From: Diphasiastrum complanatum
Lineage: Eukaryota; Streptophyta; Lycopodiopsida; Lycopodiales; Lycopodiaceae
Assembly: GCA_029204225.1 (NCBI GenBank)
Contig: CM055097.1
Span: 45,713,038-45,777,037, forward strand
Length of the DNA: 64,000 bases
Direction of reading: 5' to 3'
Shown one piece after another: positions 44,301-58,565 of this stretch. Position 1 is the first letter of the stretch. Each line of letters begins with the position of its first letter. The position numbers and the translations under genes are program-made. The notes beneath the pieces were generated by a model. It saw only the letters and a program-made list of their open reading frames with translations. It ran no database searches and was not told the DNA's origin.

Positions 44301-47300
44301 GGGATTATGACTAATGTAGAGTATCTTTTGGCTCTGTTTAGCTTCAAGTTTCATTAGTTTACCAGTACAATTGGAGTCTGTATATGACTTGATATTCAAC
44401 AGGATGAATTGTTGACACAGAAACTTTATGATTTTGCAAGTTATAAGAGTTTTCAGGAACGTAGCACTTACCATTCATTCGGCTGGACCATCATGTGCCT
44501 TACTTAGTCTGTTTTTACCCCGCAGCTATCAAGAAATTTTAACTGACCCAAGCTATGCGGGGCAGTTTGTTCTCATGACACAGCCTCATATTGGTAATAC
44601 TGGAGTGAATTTTGGTAAGCAATATTTCGTGCTTTGATTAATATTTGGAACTGTTTCATACATGATATTTATTTTGTGAACTGCAACCCTTATTCTCATG
44701 TGGTAGAATGTTGAACTGGTCTTACTCCATATTTTTATTTTTCTCAGAAGTTGCAATTTGAAATTTATGTTATGACATGCAGGGGATGAGGAGTCACAAC
44801 AATGCCATTTGGCTGGTTTGGTTATCCGAAGTTTAAGCCCCTGGTAGGTGTAGCCTCATAAATCATTAAGCTGGTTTTACATAACAACCTGTTGTATTCT
44901 AGAGAGTATGTTTAATATGTTTATCTTTGGGTGAGCCTAACAAAATTGCTCATTCAGAATAGGTTTGGAAGTACACCTCCCTGTGGATCTCCAAGTATTG
45001 TTTTTATGTATGTATGAGCTAGTTCTTCTTCACACGTCAGTGTTGCAAGTAATGACATCAGTTACTTTCTTGTGGTAGCAGTGTTTCAAACTGGAGATCA
45101 CAAAAGACACTCTCAGATTACCTAAAGGAGAGAAATATAATGGGCATTTGTAAGTATCCTGGTGTATGCTGTGGTGTGGCTTGTTGATTTTGGTTAATTT
45201 TTCTTTCAAGTTGATTCTCGTATACCTGTAAGTAACATCCGTAATTCAATGGGACAGATGATGATAAAAAGAGGGCCCATAGTTACATCAACCTTCATAA
45301 TCAATCACATGGTTTCAAGGTTTCTGGTTAACCTTTTTGAGTTTGGCAAAAGTGATCCACACTGGCTGAGACTTCACTTAGTGCACCTATTTTGTGTGTT
45401 GTTCTCAAGAAGCACACTCAATGTTTAGTAGATACTGCATCTTCTCCATTAAGTTTATCACTTACCTAACAAAGTAAATTTATAGCAATCAACAGATTTT
45501 TCATGCGAAGCAAAACATATCAAAAACTTGGATCTTTCTCCATAGGTTGTATAGATAAGCAATTAGATCTATGAGCGTTGTTATCACAATGTTTTGACAA
45601 AAGGAATTGTTGGATTATGGATATTTCAGCTTAGAATCTGCTGATTGAAGATAAAGTTATTTCTTACATGCTGGATTTGTTTTTACTTCAAATTTGGGCT
45701 CTATTATTCTGGACTCCTGTTTTTAGAGACATCAATTGGGGTGACAATGTTTCTTCCCAAAGTTCAGACTGCTTTGAATATGGGACTGGATTTATCACGG
45801 AGAAATTGGGAGTTTGCAGCTCAATTTGTCTAATGTGTACTTGGCTCATGATCTATGAACACAACCGATTTCCTGGCAGCTGATATTGACACTCGTGCCA
45901 TCACCAGAAGATTAAGAGAAGATGGCAGCCTGATTGGAGTGCTGAGTACTGATGCATTCAAAACAGATGAAGAGCTTCTGCATATGTCTCGAACTTGGCA
46001 TATAGTAGGTGAGAACCTGCATGTTGTTACTGTGTTTTTGGTAACATTAAAATTTTAGGTGCCAGAGTCTTCTATGAAGTGACAAGAATTTACAGAACTT
46101 TTTTCTTATCACTTTCCATGCTCAATCTAAGCACAGAAGGGCCAAGTGTAACTGGACATATGAATATTCTGTAACCTCAGATTGACTTTTTAATTAGAGG
46201 ACTATTTTTGTTTCTACTATTAGATTTTTATCTGCTAGCGGTGAAGACATTATGTTTTAAACATCCCATTCAGTACTCATGAGCATAGACATTCATGGGT
46301 TTGTAGAAATCATAAATTCAGCACTAGGAAGAAGAGCGGTCAAGGTCTATAGTTTTCACATATGCTTGTGACGATGGGATCAAATGGATTACAAAATGCT
46401 TTTTGCTTTAACATCCACAGACCGAGATTTACATGTGTTCTCTGCTAAAGATGTACTTTTTAAGACAAACGGTCTATTTTTTATGCATTATTACAGGCAA
46501 GGACCTCATTACAGATGTAAGTTGCACAGAACCCTATGAATGGAAAGATGCAACTTCTGATGACTGGGAGTTCAGTAATAAAGTGAATACCTCAAATGAT
46601 ACAAAGCTGCATGTGAGTATCGTAGTCTAAGTTTTGACTTTGATTTTCTGTGATACGTTTCCAGATTAATTTGAAATGTCCAAATGGAAAATCTTTTCTT
46701 GCTCTTGAATGATCACACTGAAATTGGCTTGTGGCCATCGGCTGTGTACTTTTGGAGGTTTTGGCAGGTGGTGGCTTATGATTTTGGAGTCAAGCAAAAC
46801 ATCTTAAGACGCTTAGTTTCATATGGATGTAAGATTACCGTCGTCCCATCTAAGTTTCCTGCTAGCGAGGTTTTGAAATTAAATCCTGATGGAGTTCTCT
46901 TTAGTAATGGCCCAGGAGATCCTTCTGCTGTACCATATGCTGTAGATAGTGTGAGGTCTTTCCTTGGAAAGCTTCCTGTTTTTGGTATATGTATGGGGCA
47001 TCAGCTACTTGGTCAGGCACTTGGCGGAAAGACTTTCAAAATGAAATTTGGGCATCATGGAGGGAACCATCCTGTACGGCATCTTCCAACAGGCCGCATT
47101 GAGATTAGTGCGCAGGTCAGCCAGCAACTTTTCTTCTTTTGCTTCAACGTATGATGTTTGAGAAAGATTATTTTGTACAATTGTGCATTCCTTGGTTACG
47201 GTACTCCCACACTTAGACAGGTCTGTAATCTTGAGCTTGAGAATCCAGCATATCTATGTAGATGATCCACACTTTTCAGAAAGTTTTTTGCAGCTATTGT

Positions 47301-47910
47301 CTTGTACTTAAGAACCAATATGTGAAAAGATTTCTTTGGAGATTGTGAGTAGAGGGACTATCAATCTGAAGGACTTGGGAGTACTTCAGCAAAATGAATG
47401 CTTGCCAAGTTTTGAAGTTATTGCAAATCAAGATCATTGTGAATTTGCTTTAGCAATGTGCCTTCGCTTGAGAATCCTGTCTTGGGCAGAAACATGACTA
47501 TGTGTCCATCAGAATGTCATTTACGAAGTCTGTTTCTGCTCTTTAATCAAGCTGCAAACTTGAGTTTACGACCTGGAATGCAGAACCACAATTATGCTGT
47601 CGACATTGCTAGCCTTCCAGAGGGCGTTGAGGTGACACACATAAACTTAAATGACGGAACCTGCGCTGGTTTGACCATCCCTGCCATGAAAGTTATGAGC
47701 ATTCAGTATCATCCAGAAGCTTCACCTGGTCCCCATGATGCAGATCCAGGTATCGGTGTAAAAGAGTCGTATCAGAGATTATTGGTGACTTCACTCTTTT
47801 AGCCTTGCTAATTTTGTTCAAATGTTTTGAAAACTAAACTCTTACATGTTTCTCTTTTGATGGCAGCTTTCTATGACTTTGTACAAATGATGTCGCAGAA
47901 TCAAGCTTAG
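41307..47910 (+). CDS. CARA: carbamoyl-phosphate synthetase small subunit (glutamine amidotransferase), ten exons
   Basis: Coding exons: 41307-41535, 42699-42825, 44526-44614, 44783-44843, 45079-45149, 45880-46008, 46497-46612, 46768-47115, 47584-47749, 47867-47910. They sum to 1380 nt (459 residues) with phases agreeing at every junction and all introns GT-AG. Residues 1-76 are a Ser/Ala/Leu-rich, plastid-transit-like leader. The CPSase small-chain domain starts at ERPWKTTD and holds [31 protein letters not shown] and [19 protein letters not shown]. The class I glutaminase domain starts at [16 protein letters not shown] (residue 275), with Cys349 in [10 protein letters not shown] and His433/Glu435 in [10 protein letters not shown]. 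The subunit hydrolyses glutamine and passes ammonia to CarB for carbamoyl phosphate (arginine and pyrimidine synthesis, plastid). The catalytic triad and frame are intact, so it is likely functional. Only ATG 41307 gives a sensible N-terminus. Confidence 0.95.
41598..42046. repeat. duplicated segment inside intron 1 of carA
   Basis: A block starting CAACAGATTGCATTTGG at 41598 recurs at 41827, followed in both by CCTTCTTGTGAA, AAGATCCTCTGTTGCAC, TCTGGTCCTT and GCATGTTGGTGAAGACTTCC. A third partial copy lies at about 42020-42045. The copies are imperfect, so the duplication is old. Confidence 0.8.
43057..43324 (+). mobile_element. short solo LTR or TRIM-like insert in intron 2 of carA
   Basis: A 258-bp block, TGTTGGCCACTAG (43062) to AATGTGCCA (43319), is flanked by TTTTA and TTTTT. 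It contains a good TATA box (TATAAATAGG at 43191-43200) about halfway along and a transcript-start-like region, as expected for an LTR. It lies in the longest carA intron (1700 bp) in the sense orientation and leaves the splice sites untouched. Confidence 0.45.
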
Positions 47911-50190
47911 ATGTGGAATTGCCATGGATGTTTTGAAGGAAATCTATGGCTTATTTTGCGTTCTTCCCCAAAATCTCTCTTCCCGATGTTTGGTATACAA
48001 GTAGTTGTAGCCCTTGGTCCACTTTGAGGGCCAGTCTCAGAACTAAGATTTCACAGCTGACACTGCGATTTGATATATTGCATATATTGTGAATCGTGAT
48101 TGATATTTGGTAGCATTGATGTGAACACTATCAGTGTTGAAAGTTGCCACTTTCGGACCAGCCAAACACAAATGCTTTAAGTCTTAAGCACATTAAGTGT
48201 GATATTTTCCCATCAGAAAGAAATGATTGGGAGAAAGTCCATAATCTCATCACCTTACCCAAATTTACTGAGTACCATGCAAAAGAAACAGATGATTATT
48301 ACATATGTAGCAATCTCGCCATTTTGTCTGTTAGAATGGAGTTACCTCGTTTGTGATTTGAGTGGATAAAATATCATGTTTCTGTTGGTTGATGGAGCAC
48401 TTTTTATATATATTGTGACAGTACACCAAGTTACGCTAAAGTAGGCTGTTTTAAGTGTCAACACTCTCATCATCAGCATAGGTAATCTTCTCCTTCCTGC
48501 AATGGAGTTGATAGTGACATGTCTTGGCAACAGCCTCCACTATAGCTGGTAGGTCCTTTTTAATCTAGCATGATTCAAAAGCTTTTCAAGAAGAAAGACT
48601 TGAAATCCTTCCAACAGAATGTTGGTGTCATCACAGTAAGCCTCAGATCACTATTGTGCACCATGAATTGACTAGAATCTAGATTTGGGCTACATTCATC
48701 TCCTTTGGGAGGAGAAGGCAGAGAAGTTTTTCAAATAAAACAAGAACATTGTGGTATACCACAAAGGCATTGCAACAAATTTCTTGAATAGATAATGTGA
48801 CCATCTTAGATGGGATGCAAGATAATTGACTATTTCAAATTCATAGCTGTCTTAGAATTGTGGCATAATGGTGACCATTTCCTTTTCTTACCTCAAAGAT
48901 TGAACTTTGATTTTGTGAATGCATATAGATAATCATTATTTGTTGTTGGTGGTGATCATTGATGCATGCAAGAAAAAGAAAGGGACACATTTTTTACTAT
49001 TTATGACCTGCATATGAAGGTGCATCTAGAGCGTGGGCATGCATGATGCAGGGAAAAGAGAGGGACACAATTTATTTGCTATTGGTGAATTGCATATAGA
49101 GATGCATTTAAAGGATGAGTTGTTGCAATAAAGTCTGGAGCAATATGATAGCTTTTTGTGCGCACATACGCTCATAATTAAAGACATTCATTTTAGCTTT
49201 GACTTTTTGTAAAAATTCCATTGACTATCTTGAACACATACTATTGCCTTCTACAAGGCAATGCCAAAGTATTTGTGACATTTTCATATCAATAAAAAAC
49301 TTTTTGTTAGCCTTAGATCCAAGCCATGCATTGAATTATAGTGATTTATAGCCTTCGGCTTCAAAAGATTGGCATTGCTTACAATGACTTTATAGGAAGA
49401 GGGCTATGAAGATTGAGAAAGAAGCAAAACGTTTGTGTCTAGAAATAAAAAATGTTGGGTTTTAGAAGCATGAGGAGAAAATTTCAGTTTAGTTGGATGC
49501 ATTGAACATGACCAAAGAATCACTCATCAATTCTATGTCAATGATCCTAGAAGAATAGATCAAGAGGGCTATCAGTTTTGATCAAGAAGTTAAGCATAAG
49601 ATAAGGACTATCCATTGTAGATTTGAGAAATTTTACAATCTTTTATTCATCTTATCCCTCCTTTGACTAGCTAGCATGTCATAACAACTATTTGCTAACA
49701 AGGGATGAGGGAGGCGACTTATGGTAAGGGTACCTATGTTTGGTGGATCAATCCAATGAACCTATTCAATAATACCCACCACTACTTAATACCACAAAAT
49801 TGATTGACAATTTTTAGCCAAAATCCTAATGCCTCATAAGAAGCTATATAATGTTTAGCCACTACTCAATGTATCCATTAGCAAACTTCGATTAAATTGC
49901 CTATTAAATGAGTGGATGATTCTAGGACAAAAACATGAAGATTTGGAGATATGGGCCCCAAAGTTGCCATCAGAAGAAACATATTACCAAACATAAGGAT
50001 CTGAAGTTTCAAACATAAAAGGTTTGTTAGTAAATAATAGTATTGTGAAAATGCAACTCTTATAAGAAGCTCTGTAGCATTTAATGTCTTTTAGCATGAT
50101 TGAATGGATATTAGTTGCTGCTTTTCTTGGGACTCCATATGTGCCAAAATTCCTACTGATATCAAATTCCTACTAGATTGAGTGATGCAG
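47911..50190. other. carA 3' region and non-coding stretch
   Basis: The first few hundred bases should hold the carA 3' UTR; no canonical AATAAA near the stop was identified. A diverged direct repeat of about 80 bp lies at 48963-49040 and 49041-49122 (GAGGGACACA..TTATT). Otherwise no gene, RNA or element end was recognised. Confidence 0.45.
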
Positions 50191-50194
50191 TGCA

Positions 50195-50530
50195 AAAATT
50201 TGTTGGAGGGGAGTTAACTAGCCCCATCATCAAGCATATAGCTAATCAAATTGTAAATATTATAAGAGGTATTTTAGTGAGGATAAAGAAGTGAATTGAG
50301 ATTTGAAAATTGATGAATTGCTATTATGTTGGTAGAAATAAATGTCTTTCTTGACGTTACAAAAAATTGTTAGAGGAGAGTTAACAAGTCCCATCACCGG
50401 GTATTTAGCTAATTAGGTAAATAGTATTAGAGGTATTTTAGTGAGGATAAAGAAGTGAATTGAGATTTTGGAGATGATGAATTGTTATTTTGTTGGTAGA
50501 AATAAGAGTCTTTCTTGATGTTACAAAAAA
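50195..50530. repeat. tandem duplication of about 165 bp
   Basis: Two copies, about 50195-50361 and 50362-50525, share GAGTTAAC.AG.CCCATCA, AGGTATTTTAGTGAGGATAAAG and TTGGTAGAAATAA.. with about 10% difference; a third start (AAAAAATTGTTTC) follows. Confidence 0.85.
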
Positions 50531-50604
50531 TTGTTTCTTGACACATCATCTTAACAAGTGGCTATGTTCGAAGATTATAAATCAAAGAAACTTGAGGAAT
50601 GTAA

Positions 50605-52480
<1,876 letters not shown>

Positions 52481-52676
52481 TACAATTTACAATTTACATT
52501 CGGCAAGGGATTCAAAGTACATGTGACATCCCTTCCCTCCTTAGATGACATCGTCCTCAATGGCAAAGTTTGGATATTGTGCATGCTATCCATGCGCGGT
52601 CTCCTAGGTAGCATCACTAAGAGCTCGTCCATGCCGTGCAACCAGGTACTCATAGTTTCTTACAATGAGGATTTTC

Positions 52677-52830
52677 CTATTGATCCTTTCTTATCTCAGA
52701 CAGTAAGTCATTTTCAATGACTACAAATGACATCTGATACACCACACGAGATAGTGCATCTGCCACACGATTCTTGGCACTTTTCTTGTACCAAATCTCA
52801 CAATGTTGATCCTTCACAAGTGAAATATAC
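52677..52830 (-). pseudogene. Ty3/gypsy RNase H end relic
   Basis: Leftwards: KDQHCEIWYKKSAKNRVADA, then LSRVVYQMSFVV and LLSEIRKDQ with a stop. The phrase YKKxxxNRVADALSR is the conserved end of RNase H in Ty3/gypsy polyproteins, before integrase. The preceding RNase H residues between DQH and the YKK block are deleted. It abuts a copia gag fragment on the opposite strand at about 52830. Confidence 0.75.
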
Positions 52831-52834
52831 AAAC

Positions 52835-53465
52835 AACAAAGAAGACTCAAAATGGAAATCGAAGGATTCGCGCTTATTATCCTCAATATATCAGATACTC
52901 AAATCGGCCACATATCTGAAGCTAAAACTTCGAAAGAAGTTTGGGACATCCTGAGCTCACTATATGATGTGAGAGACGTAACTACAAAGTTACATCTTCA
53001 AAAAAAATTCTTCACACTCAAGATGTCAAATGGTGATTCTCTTCAGAATCATATTAACCAGTCTAAGAATCTCTTGCAACAGATGGCCGTTGTCGGATCA
53101 ATAATAGACAATCAAGATGCAATAATGACATTGCTTTCAAGCCGGCCCTCTACATATTAGAACTGGGTGATGATCATCATGACACACTCAGATTTAACTC
53201 TTATCAGAGTTATCACTATGTTGCTGCAAGAAGATAATCGAAGAAGTCAAGACACTTTGTCTACCTCTTTATCTCATGCTCTATATGTCAACTAGGGCTC
53301 GAAATGACAGAAGCAGAAAAGCTCCAAGCAGTCTGCATCGAATCAAAAACAGACTCAAAGTCAAGAACAATCATCAAATCCACATTCGTCAAAGAAGAAG
53401 ATGTTTCGCAGGTATTGCAAACGCAATAACCATGAGATCCAAATTTTCAATGCCAAGCCAGTAAA
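52835..53465 (+). pseudogene. gag fragment of the element C family
   Basis: It reads EDSKWKSKD, then ALIILNISDTQIGHISEAKT, SKEVWDILSSLYDVRDVTTK and NHINQSKNLLQQMAVVGSI. A stop follows (53158) where element C has Tyr-Glu, then MTHSDLTLIRVITMLLQEDN, a stop, and a knuckle remnant FRRYCKRNNHEIQIF that lacks its last Cys. It is closely similar to 22960-23560. No LTR adjoins it; both ends are broken. Confidence 0.85.
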
Positions 53466-53469
53466 TATG

Positions 53470-55545
53470 GTCAATGGTCAATTGGTCAAGGCCCGATGGA
53501 TTCCTTAATCATCATATTTCAATTTCCACCTTCTTCAACTTGTACATAAATTCTATGCTATATATATATTGAAAGACTTGAAACTTCTTATATTCTCTAA
53601 TATACCAAATTAATGAAAAGCTTAGTAAAAAAACATGCCTACTAATGTATTTGTCAAGTACTTGTAGGAAAAAATTTGTTGATTTTGAGCATGACGCATT
53701 TCACTATTCAAAACACATAAAAATGCAAGCATCTGGAAGTTTGGAGAGAGGAGAACTACAATGTTGGGCAAGAAGGAAGGAGGAAGGAGGCCAAGTGGTA
53801 CTTAGAGTTATGAAAGAACAAGAGTTTTGAGAACACGATATGAAGTCAAGGCACAAGAGTTGAAGCACGTAGCATGCAACATGAAGATACTTTCTAAAGC
53901 ATTGGTAGGCGAGCAACGTCTCAAGGGGAAGATAGGGAGGTCCCCTTGAACATTGTGAAGAGCTTTCAAAGATTACTAATTTTTTAACTCCATCTAGGAT
54001 AGTTTGAACTTTCCAGTTTCTTTCATGAATAAGGGATCTATCATAGACATCAAATCAATTGCCAAAGTCATGGAATACTCAAACTTTCCGTATATTTTCT
54101 CAGGCAAGTCCTTTTTTTGTCAAGATATTAATTTCCCTCTTGTCTGCCTGTGTGTCTAGTGAGTTCAATGTTTGTTTTTTTTTTTTTCTTCTGGTGTCCA
54201 ACTCTCTAGCAGGTTCTCAAGGAGATTGTCTTGATTATATTAGCCCATAATTATTGCTTGAAAAAAAAAATTAGACAACAATTGAAAAATATATAATATA
54301 GTTTGCTCAAGTCATAAGGAGGATCCAAGAACAATATGACACTAAGCAATATCATAGACATTACGCAAAACAAGAAGAAGTGTACATTAATTGATCCCAC
54401 ATCATACATAAGTACTAGCATGACACTTCATGCCAAGTACATCAAACGGGTTACAACACCCTTCTAGTCATGACACCTCAAAAGAAAAAGAGAGATGAGG
54501 ACATGATGCCTATGGTGGTTTCGAGGTTGGCTGACCCCAAGAGTTATAGAGAAATCTAGTCAAGGAATGCTCAAGCCCTTAGTGGGAATTATGGCAATGA
54601 TTAATGAGCACTGATTAAAGAGATGGAGTCCATTGAGGCAAAGATTGTTTAAATTACTAGGAGAAAAAACAGATATGAAATATCACAATTTTATATATGT
54701 CATTATTTGCTATTTTTAGTTTTTTTAATAATAGACAAAAATACCAATTCTACCATTAGATGTCAACAAAATAAATGTTGCTAGAAGTGTTGTTGTAGGA
54801 TGCAATACCAATGTTGATGTTGACATGCATCAATCCCTAGCTATAGAGTGCTACTTATAACAGTGTTAAAAGTACCAACCAATAATTTGGTTAAGGGTAC
54901 AATAGAGAATACCACCATTTTTTTTCAATATCTTATAAACCTTGTAACATTTCCTTGGTATGCAACATTTGTTGACATGCCCATCTACGTCACCCATTGA
55001 ATGGTTCGAGAAGATAGGCATAAATGTGGATTTTCGATGTTCATTGGCACTAGATGAGGATGTGTGAGAATGAGATTGTCTACAAGAAGATGTTGAGGAA
55101 GTCATAGGCCTTGCTTGTGAGAATATTTGTGGCAACCCTTTATTTCCAATTGAGCTTTTTTGTGATGCAGAATCAATTTTTGCACATGTTGACCTCTCAT
55201 TTCTTTCCACCTCTTCTCTTCAATCTCCTCTTATTGAAAAAGCCTGACACTCTTGACAAATAACAACAAAAACAGAAAAAATAAAGAATATGCATGTCAA
55301 AGATGTGACTCAAACTAGTTCTCAAGATCTTCTAGACATGTTGGACATGTTCGCACCCCCCTCCTGCAACCATGTTCCCAAATGCCATTTGAGTATATAT
55401 GTTTTGGTTGTTCGCCTTGACTTTGTTGTTCCATTCTCAGAAGGCACATTTAACAATTCTTATCAACTATTGCCAATCTTATCAAATGTGGCCATTTACT
55501 AGCCTAGGCTTTTTTACTCACACTCATATACAAGTTCTTGTTGGA
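53470..55545. other. non-coding stretch, nothing firmly recognised
   Basis: A 114-codon minus-strand frame at 55210-54866 has a Ser/His-rich middle but no domain that could be recognised; it is not called as a gene. T-rich and A-rich runs (54176-54190, 54262-54270) occur. No element ends were seen. Confidence 0.4.
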
Positions 55546-55550
55546 GTTTA

Positions 55551-55826
55551 ACTTAGAATTTGCTTCGAACAGAAACACAGATCATGCTACACACAGTAAC
55601 ACAGACAGAAAACACTCTCCACAGCAAGCTCACATAGCAATTGTATTTCTCAAAATGAAATTACACTGTACATATAGTTCTTCACTCAGGCAACCCATGC
55701 ATGACCCAGGTTGCCGTTGGCAGGACGCGTGTCCCGTCGACTCGCCTCGTGGTGAGGCCAACTGATCCTTATCGACTGATAGGACCCACAATACAGTAGC
55801 ACAGTGATTCTACTTTAATTCTAACT
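55551..55826 (-). repeat. 3' LTR of element E
   Basis: Minus strand AGTTAGAATT (55826) to AATTCTAAGT (55551), the same ends as element B, with the polypurine tract AAGGGAGAG just before it (about 55827-55835). The flanking bases at 55546-55550 are GTTTA. Confidence 0.92.
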
Positions 55827-55880
55827 CTCTCCCTTAAAGTAGAGTCTACTTTTTATACAGTCATATACATAGCTTTAAAG

Positions 55881-56653
55881 TCAACAAACTCTAAGTACAT
55901 AAAGCTTTGATCTAAACTTATCAAACTTTTCTCCAACAAGTGGCTTAGTGAAAATATCAGCTAGTTGTTCTTCCGTACTACAATGAACAACATGAATTTC
56001 ATGACTCAGCAGCCTCTCACGTATAAAGTGATACTGAATCTCAATGTGTTTAGTTCTCGCATGGAATACTGGATTCTTTGCTAGCTGAATGCCACCCTGA
56101 CTATCTCTATGTATTGTCATGGGATTTTTCTATTTCATGCCAACTTCTTCCAAGATCTATCTCAACCGAATAGCTTCCTGTGCTGCACAACACATTGCCT
56201 TATACTCTGCTCTGTGGTGGATAGAGCAATTGTACTTTGCTTCTTACTAGACCAGGAAAAGCAACTGCCACAAAGTTGGAATACATACCCCGTGGTGGAT
56301 CTACAATCATCATAGTCACCTCCCCAATCTGCATCCACATAGCCACATAATTCAGGTAAACCCCCATGCTTCCTATAAATTAAGCCATAATCTGAAGTGC
56401 CTTTGACATAACGCAAAATACGCTTAGCTACCTTCCAATGCGTTACTGTAGGTGCTACCATAAACTGACTTACAATACCAATAGCATAGCATATATCTGG
56501 TCTAGTCGTGGTAAGGTAAATCAAGCTCCCTACTAACTGTCTATACAACGTAGCATCAAATGGATGTGACATATCAAGATTAGAAAGCTTTTTACCTGGT
56601 TCAATAGGAGTATTCACTAGTTTGCAATCCTGCAACTTGAATCTGTGCAGCAA
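55881..56653 (-). pseudogene. element E RNase H
   Basis: Leftwards from 56653: [57 protein letters not shown] (metal-binding Asp), LSTTEQ, then a frameshift and stop near 56162. 56120-55881 reads HRDSQGGIQLAKNP, HIEIQYHFIRERLLSHE and DIFTKPLVGEKFD. It is better preserved than B: the Gln and Trp codons that are stops in B remain sense here. Confidence 0.88.
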
Positions 56654-57390
56654 CTCTTTGACATACTTGGGCCTGTGTTAAACCCACTTCGTGTCCTTTT
56701 TGCCAAACCTCTACTCCAAGGCAATAATGCGTTAGGCTAAGATCTGTCATCTCGAATTGTTTCATGAAGTCTTTCTTGATCATGTCTATCATCTCTTTCA
56801 GATCAGAATGTGTTCTCACCATCCCCTTTGAACAAAAGTAGGCATCAATCCTGCTATACCATGCACGTGGTGCCTGTTTAAGACCATAAAGCGATTTCTT
56901 CAAGCGACATACTTTATTCTCTTGTCCTTTTGCTACAAAGCCTTCAGGTTGATCCATGAACACCTCTTCTTCTAACTCGCCATTTAGAAAAGCAGATTTC
57001 ACATCCATCTGATGCAAAGGCCAACCAAAATGTGAAGCTAAAGCAACAAGTAGACGTAGAGTATTTCACTTACATACTGGCGCAAAGGTCTCTTCATAGT
57101 CGATCCCTTTACTTTGTGCATACCCTTTGATCACCAATCTTTCTTTGTGCTTTGCTATACTTCCATCTGCATGATACTTAGTCCTGTATATCCATTTGCA
57201 ACCAATGGGCTTCCTGCCAACTGGTGGTTCCACTAAGTCCCATGTGCTATGCTTAGCAATTGACTCCATCTCCTCTCCCATGGCCTTGATCCAAATGTCA
57301 TCATTCTTCACTTCACCATAAGTCGAAGGTTCTTTGCTTTGAATAATGCTAGATAAGAGAGCAGAATTTGCTTCATATCTTTTAGGTTGT
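56601..57390 (-). pseudogene. element E reverse transcriptase lacking YVDD
   Basis: Leftwards: EPSTYGEVKNDDIWIKAMG, WDLVEPPVGRKPIGCKWIY, KGYAQSKGIDYEETFAPVCK, a TGA at 57068-57066, then HQMDVKSAFLNGELEEEVFM and LYGLKQAPRAWY. After RTHSDL it jumps to KEMIDMIKKDF. Compared with B, 86 bp (12985-13070) are replaced by 5 bp, removing 27 codons in frame, including the catalytic Tyr-Val-Asp-Asp. A frameshift near 56680 follows. Confidence 0.9.
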
Positions 57391-57394
57391 GGTT

Positions 57395-57750
57395 CATATC
57401 CTTACAAAGCAACGATCATGGGCAAATTCTACTTTGAACTTCTGTTTAGTAATGACTCCAACAGAAAGTAGATTTTTCTTCAAACCTGGTACGTAAAATA
57501 CCTCCCTGATCATCCTGCTTTTGCCATCAGATAGTTGGATTGAAACGGTGCCTATCCCCTTGATCTTGCACACATCACCATTTGCTTGTGAAATGGACGT
57601 TCATTATCCAACACTTTCAAGCTACTGAACCAATCCTTGTTACCTGTCATGTGTCTTGTGGCTCCCGAGTCAATATACCACGCTTGATCATCTTTAATAG
57701 ATGACAATGCTGATATGAAGATGCTAGAGTCTTCAATCAAACCCTCATCG
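57395..57750 (-). pseudogene. element E protease, fused to hinge by integrase deletion
   Basis: WYIDSGATRHMTGNKDWFSS carries the protease Asp (near 57680). The linker decays with frameshifts, and at about 57385-57400 the sequence equal to B position 11040 joins that equal to B position about 12385. About 1.34 kb covering pre-integrase, the DDE core and most of the hinge is therefore gone. Confidence 0.85.
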
Positions 57751-57754
57751 ACAA

Positions 57755-58565
57755 GGTTACCTACTTGCTTTGGTTTTCCCTTGTCTTGTTCCGCCAGAAA
57801 TTTTCAACATTCACTCTTCCAATGGCCCTTTTTACTGCAATGGAAGCACTTGCCTTTCTTCTTGCTCTTAGTGGAAGATCCCTCGTCCTCCTGAGTCTTG
57901 GCGAATTGTTGTTTAGACTTTTTTGCCCTTGCCCTTGCCTTGTTTTTGGCATGTCGCAAGTGCCTGATCGTCAGTATTTTGATGTCTAGCTTTCACCATT
58001 TCTCACCGTTGCTCTTCTTGCATCAAGATTCCTATGAGCTCGTCAAAGGTTGGCAATCTTTCTCTTGATGCTATTCCGCTCACAAACATCTGATAGGGTT
58101 CTGCAATGCCACACAATGCATTGTGCACCAGCTCCACATCACGTATGCGCTCACCAATAGAATGCAGTTCATCCCTCATTGTTTTGATTCTGGTCATACA
58201 ATGTGCTCTCCTTGCTCCATGCGGACACTATTTAGTTTTGACTTTAGAAACATGATTCTTGATGGATTTGACGTCTCAAACTACTCTAGCACATCCCATG
58301 CCTGTCTGGGTGTAACAACATCACAAATGTGGGTAATGATGTGATCCTTCACTGACAAGTTAATGAAGGTCAAAGCTTTCCTCACCTTCTTGTCGAACAC
58401 TTTGATGTTCGCTTCATTTGGTGGTCTTCTCTCATCACCTATGATGACATCCCACACGTCTTTCTCCATCAGTATGTTTTCCATCTTGAACTTCCATACT
58501 GCATAGCTGGAAATCCTGTCCAATTTGCTACTTTCACTCAAAATGGACTCTCCCATGTTTGTCAT
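57755..58565 (-). pseudogene. element E gag
   Basis: ATG 58565 starts MTNMGESILSESSKLD and VWKFKMENILMEKDVW, reaching QAWDVLE and a TAG (Gln in B). MTRIKTMRDELHSIGERIRD follows from 58197, with LVHNALCGIAEPYQMFVSG. The knuckle near 57853-57812 reads CFHCSKKGHWKSEC. The frame is broken by one stop in the middle and by small indels near 57950-58000. Confidence 0.88.

Noticed and set aside
54866-55210. 114-codon minus-strand open frame
   Set aside because: No recognisable domain, no supporting neighbour, and a Ser/His-rich middle consistent with chance; reported only as part of the non-coding stretch.
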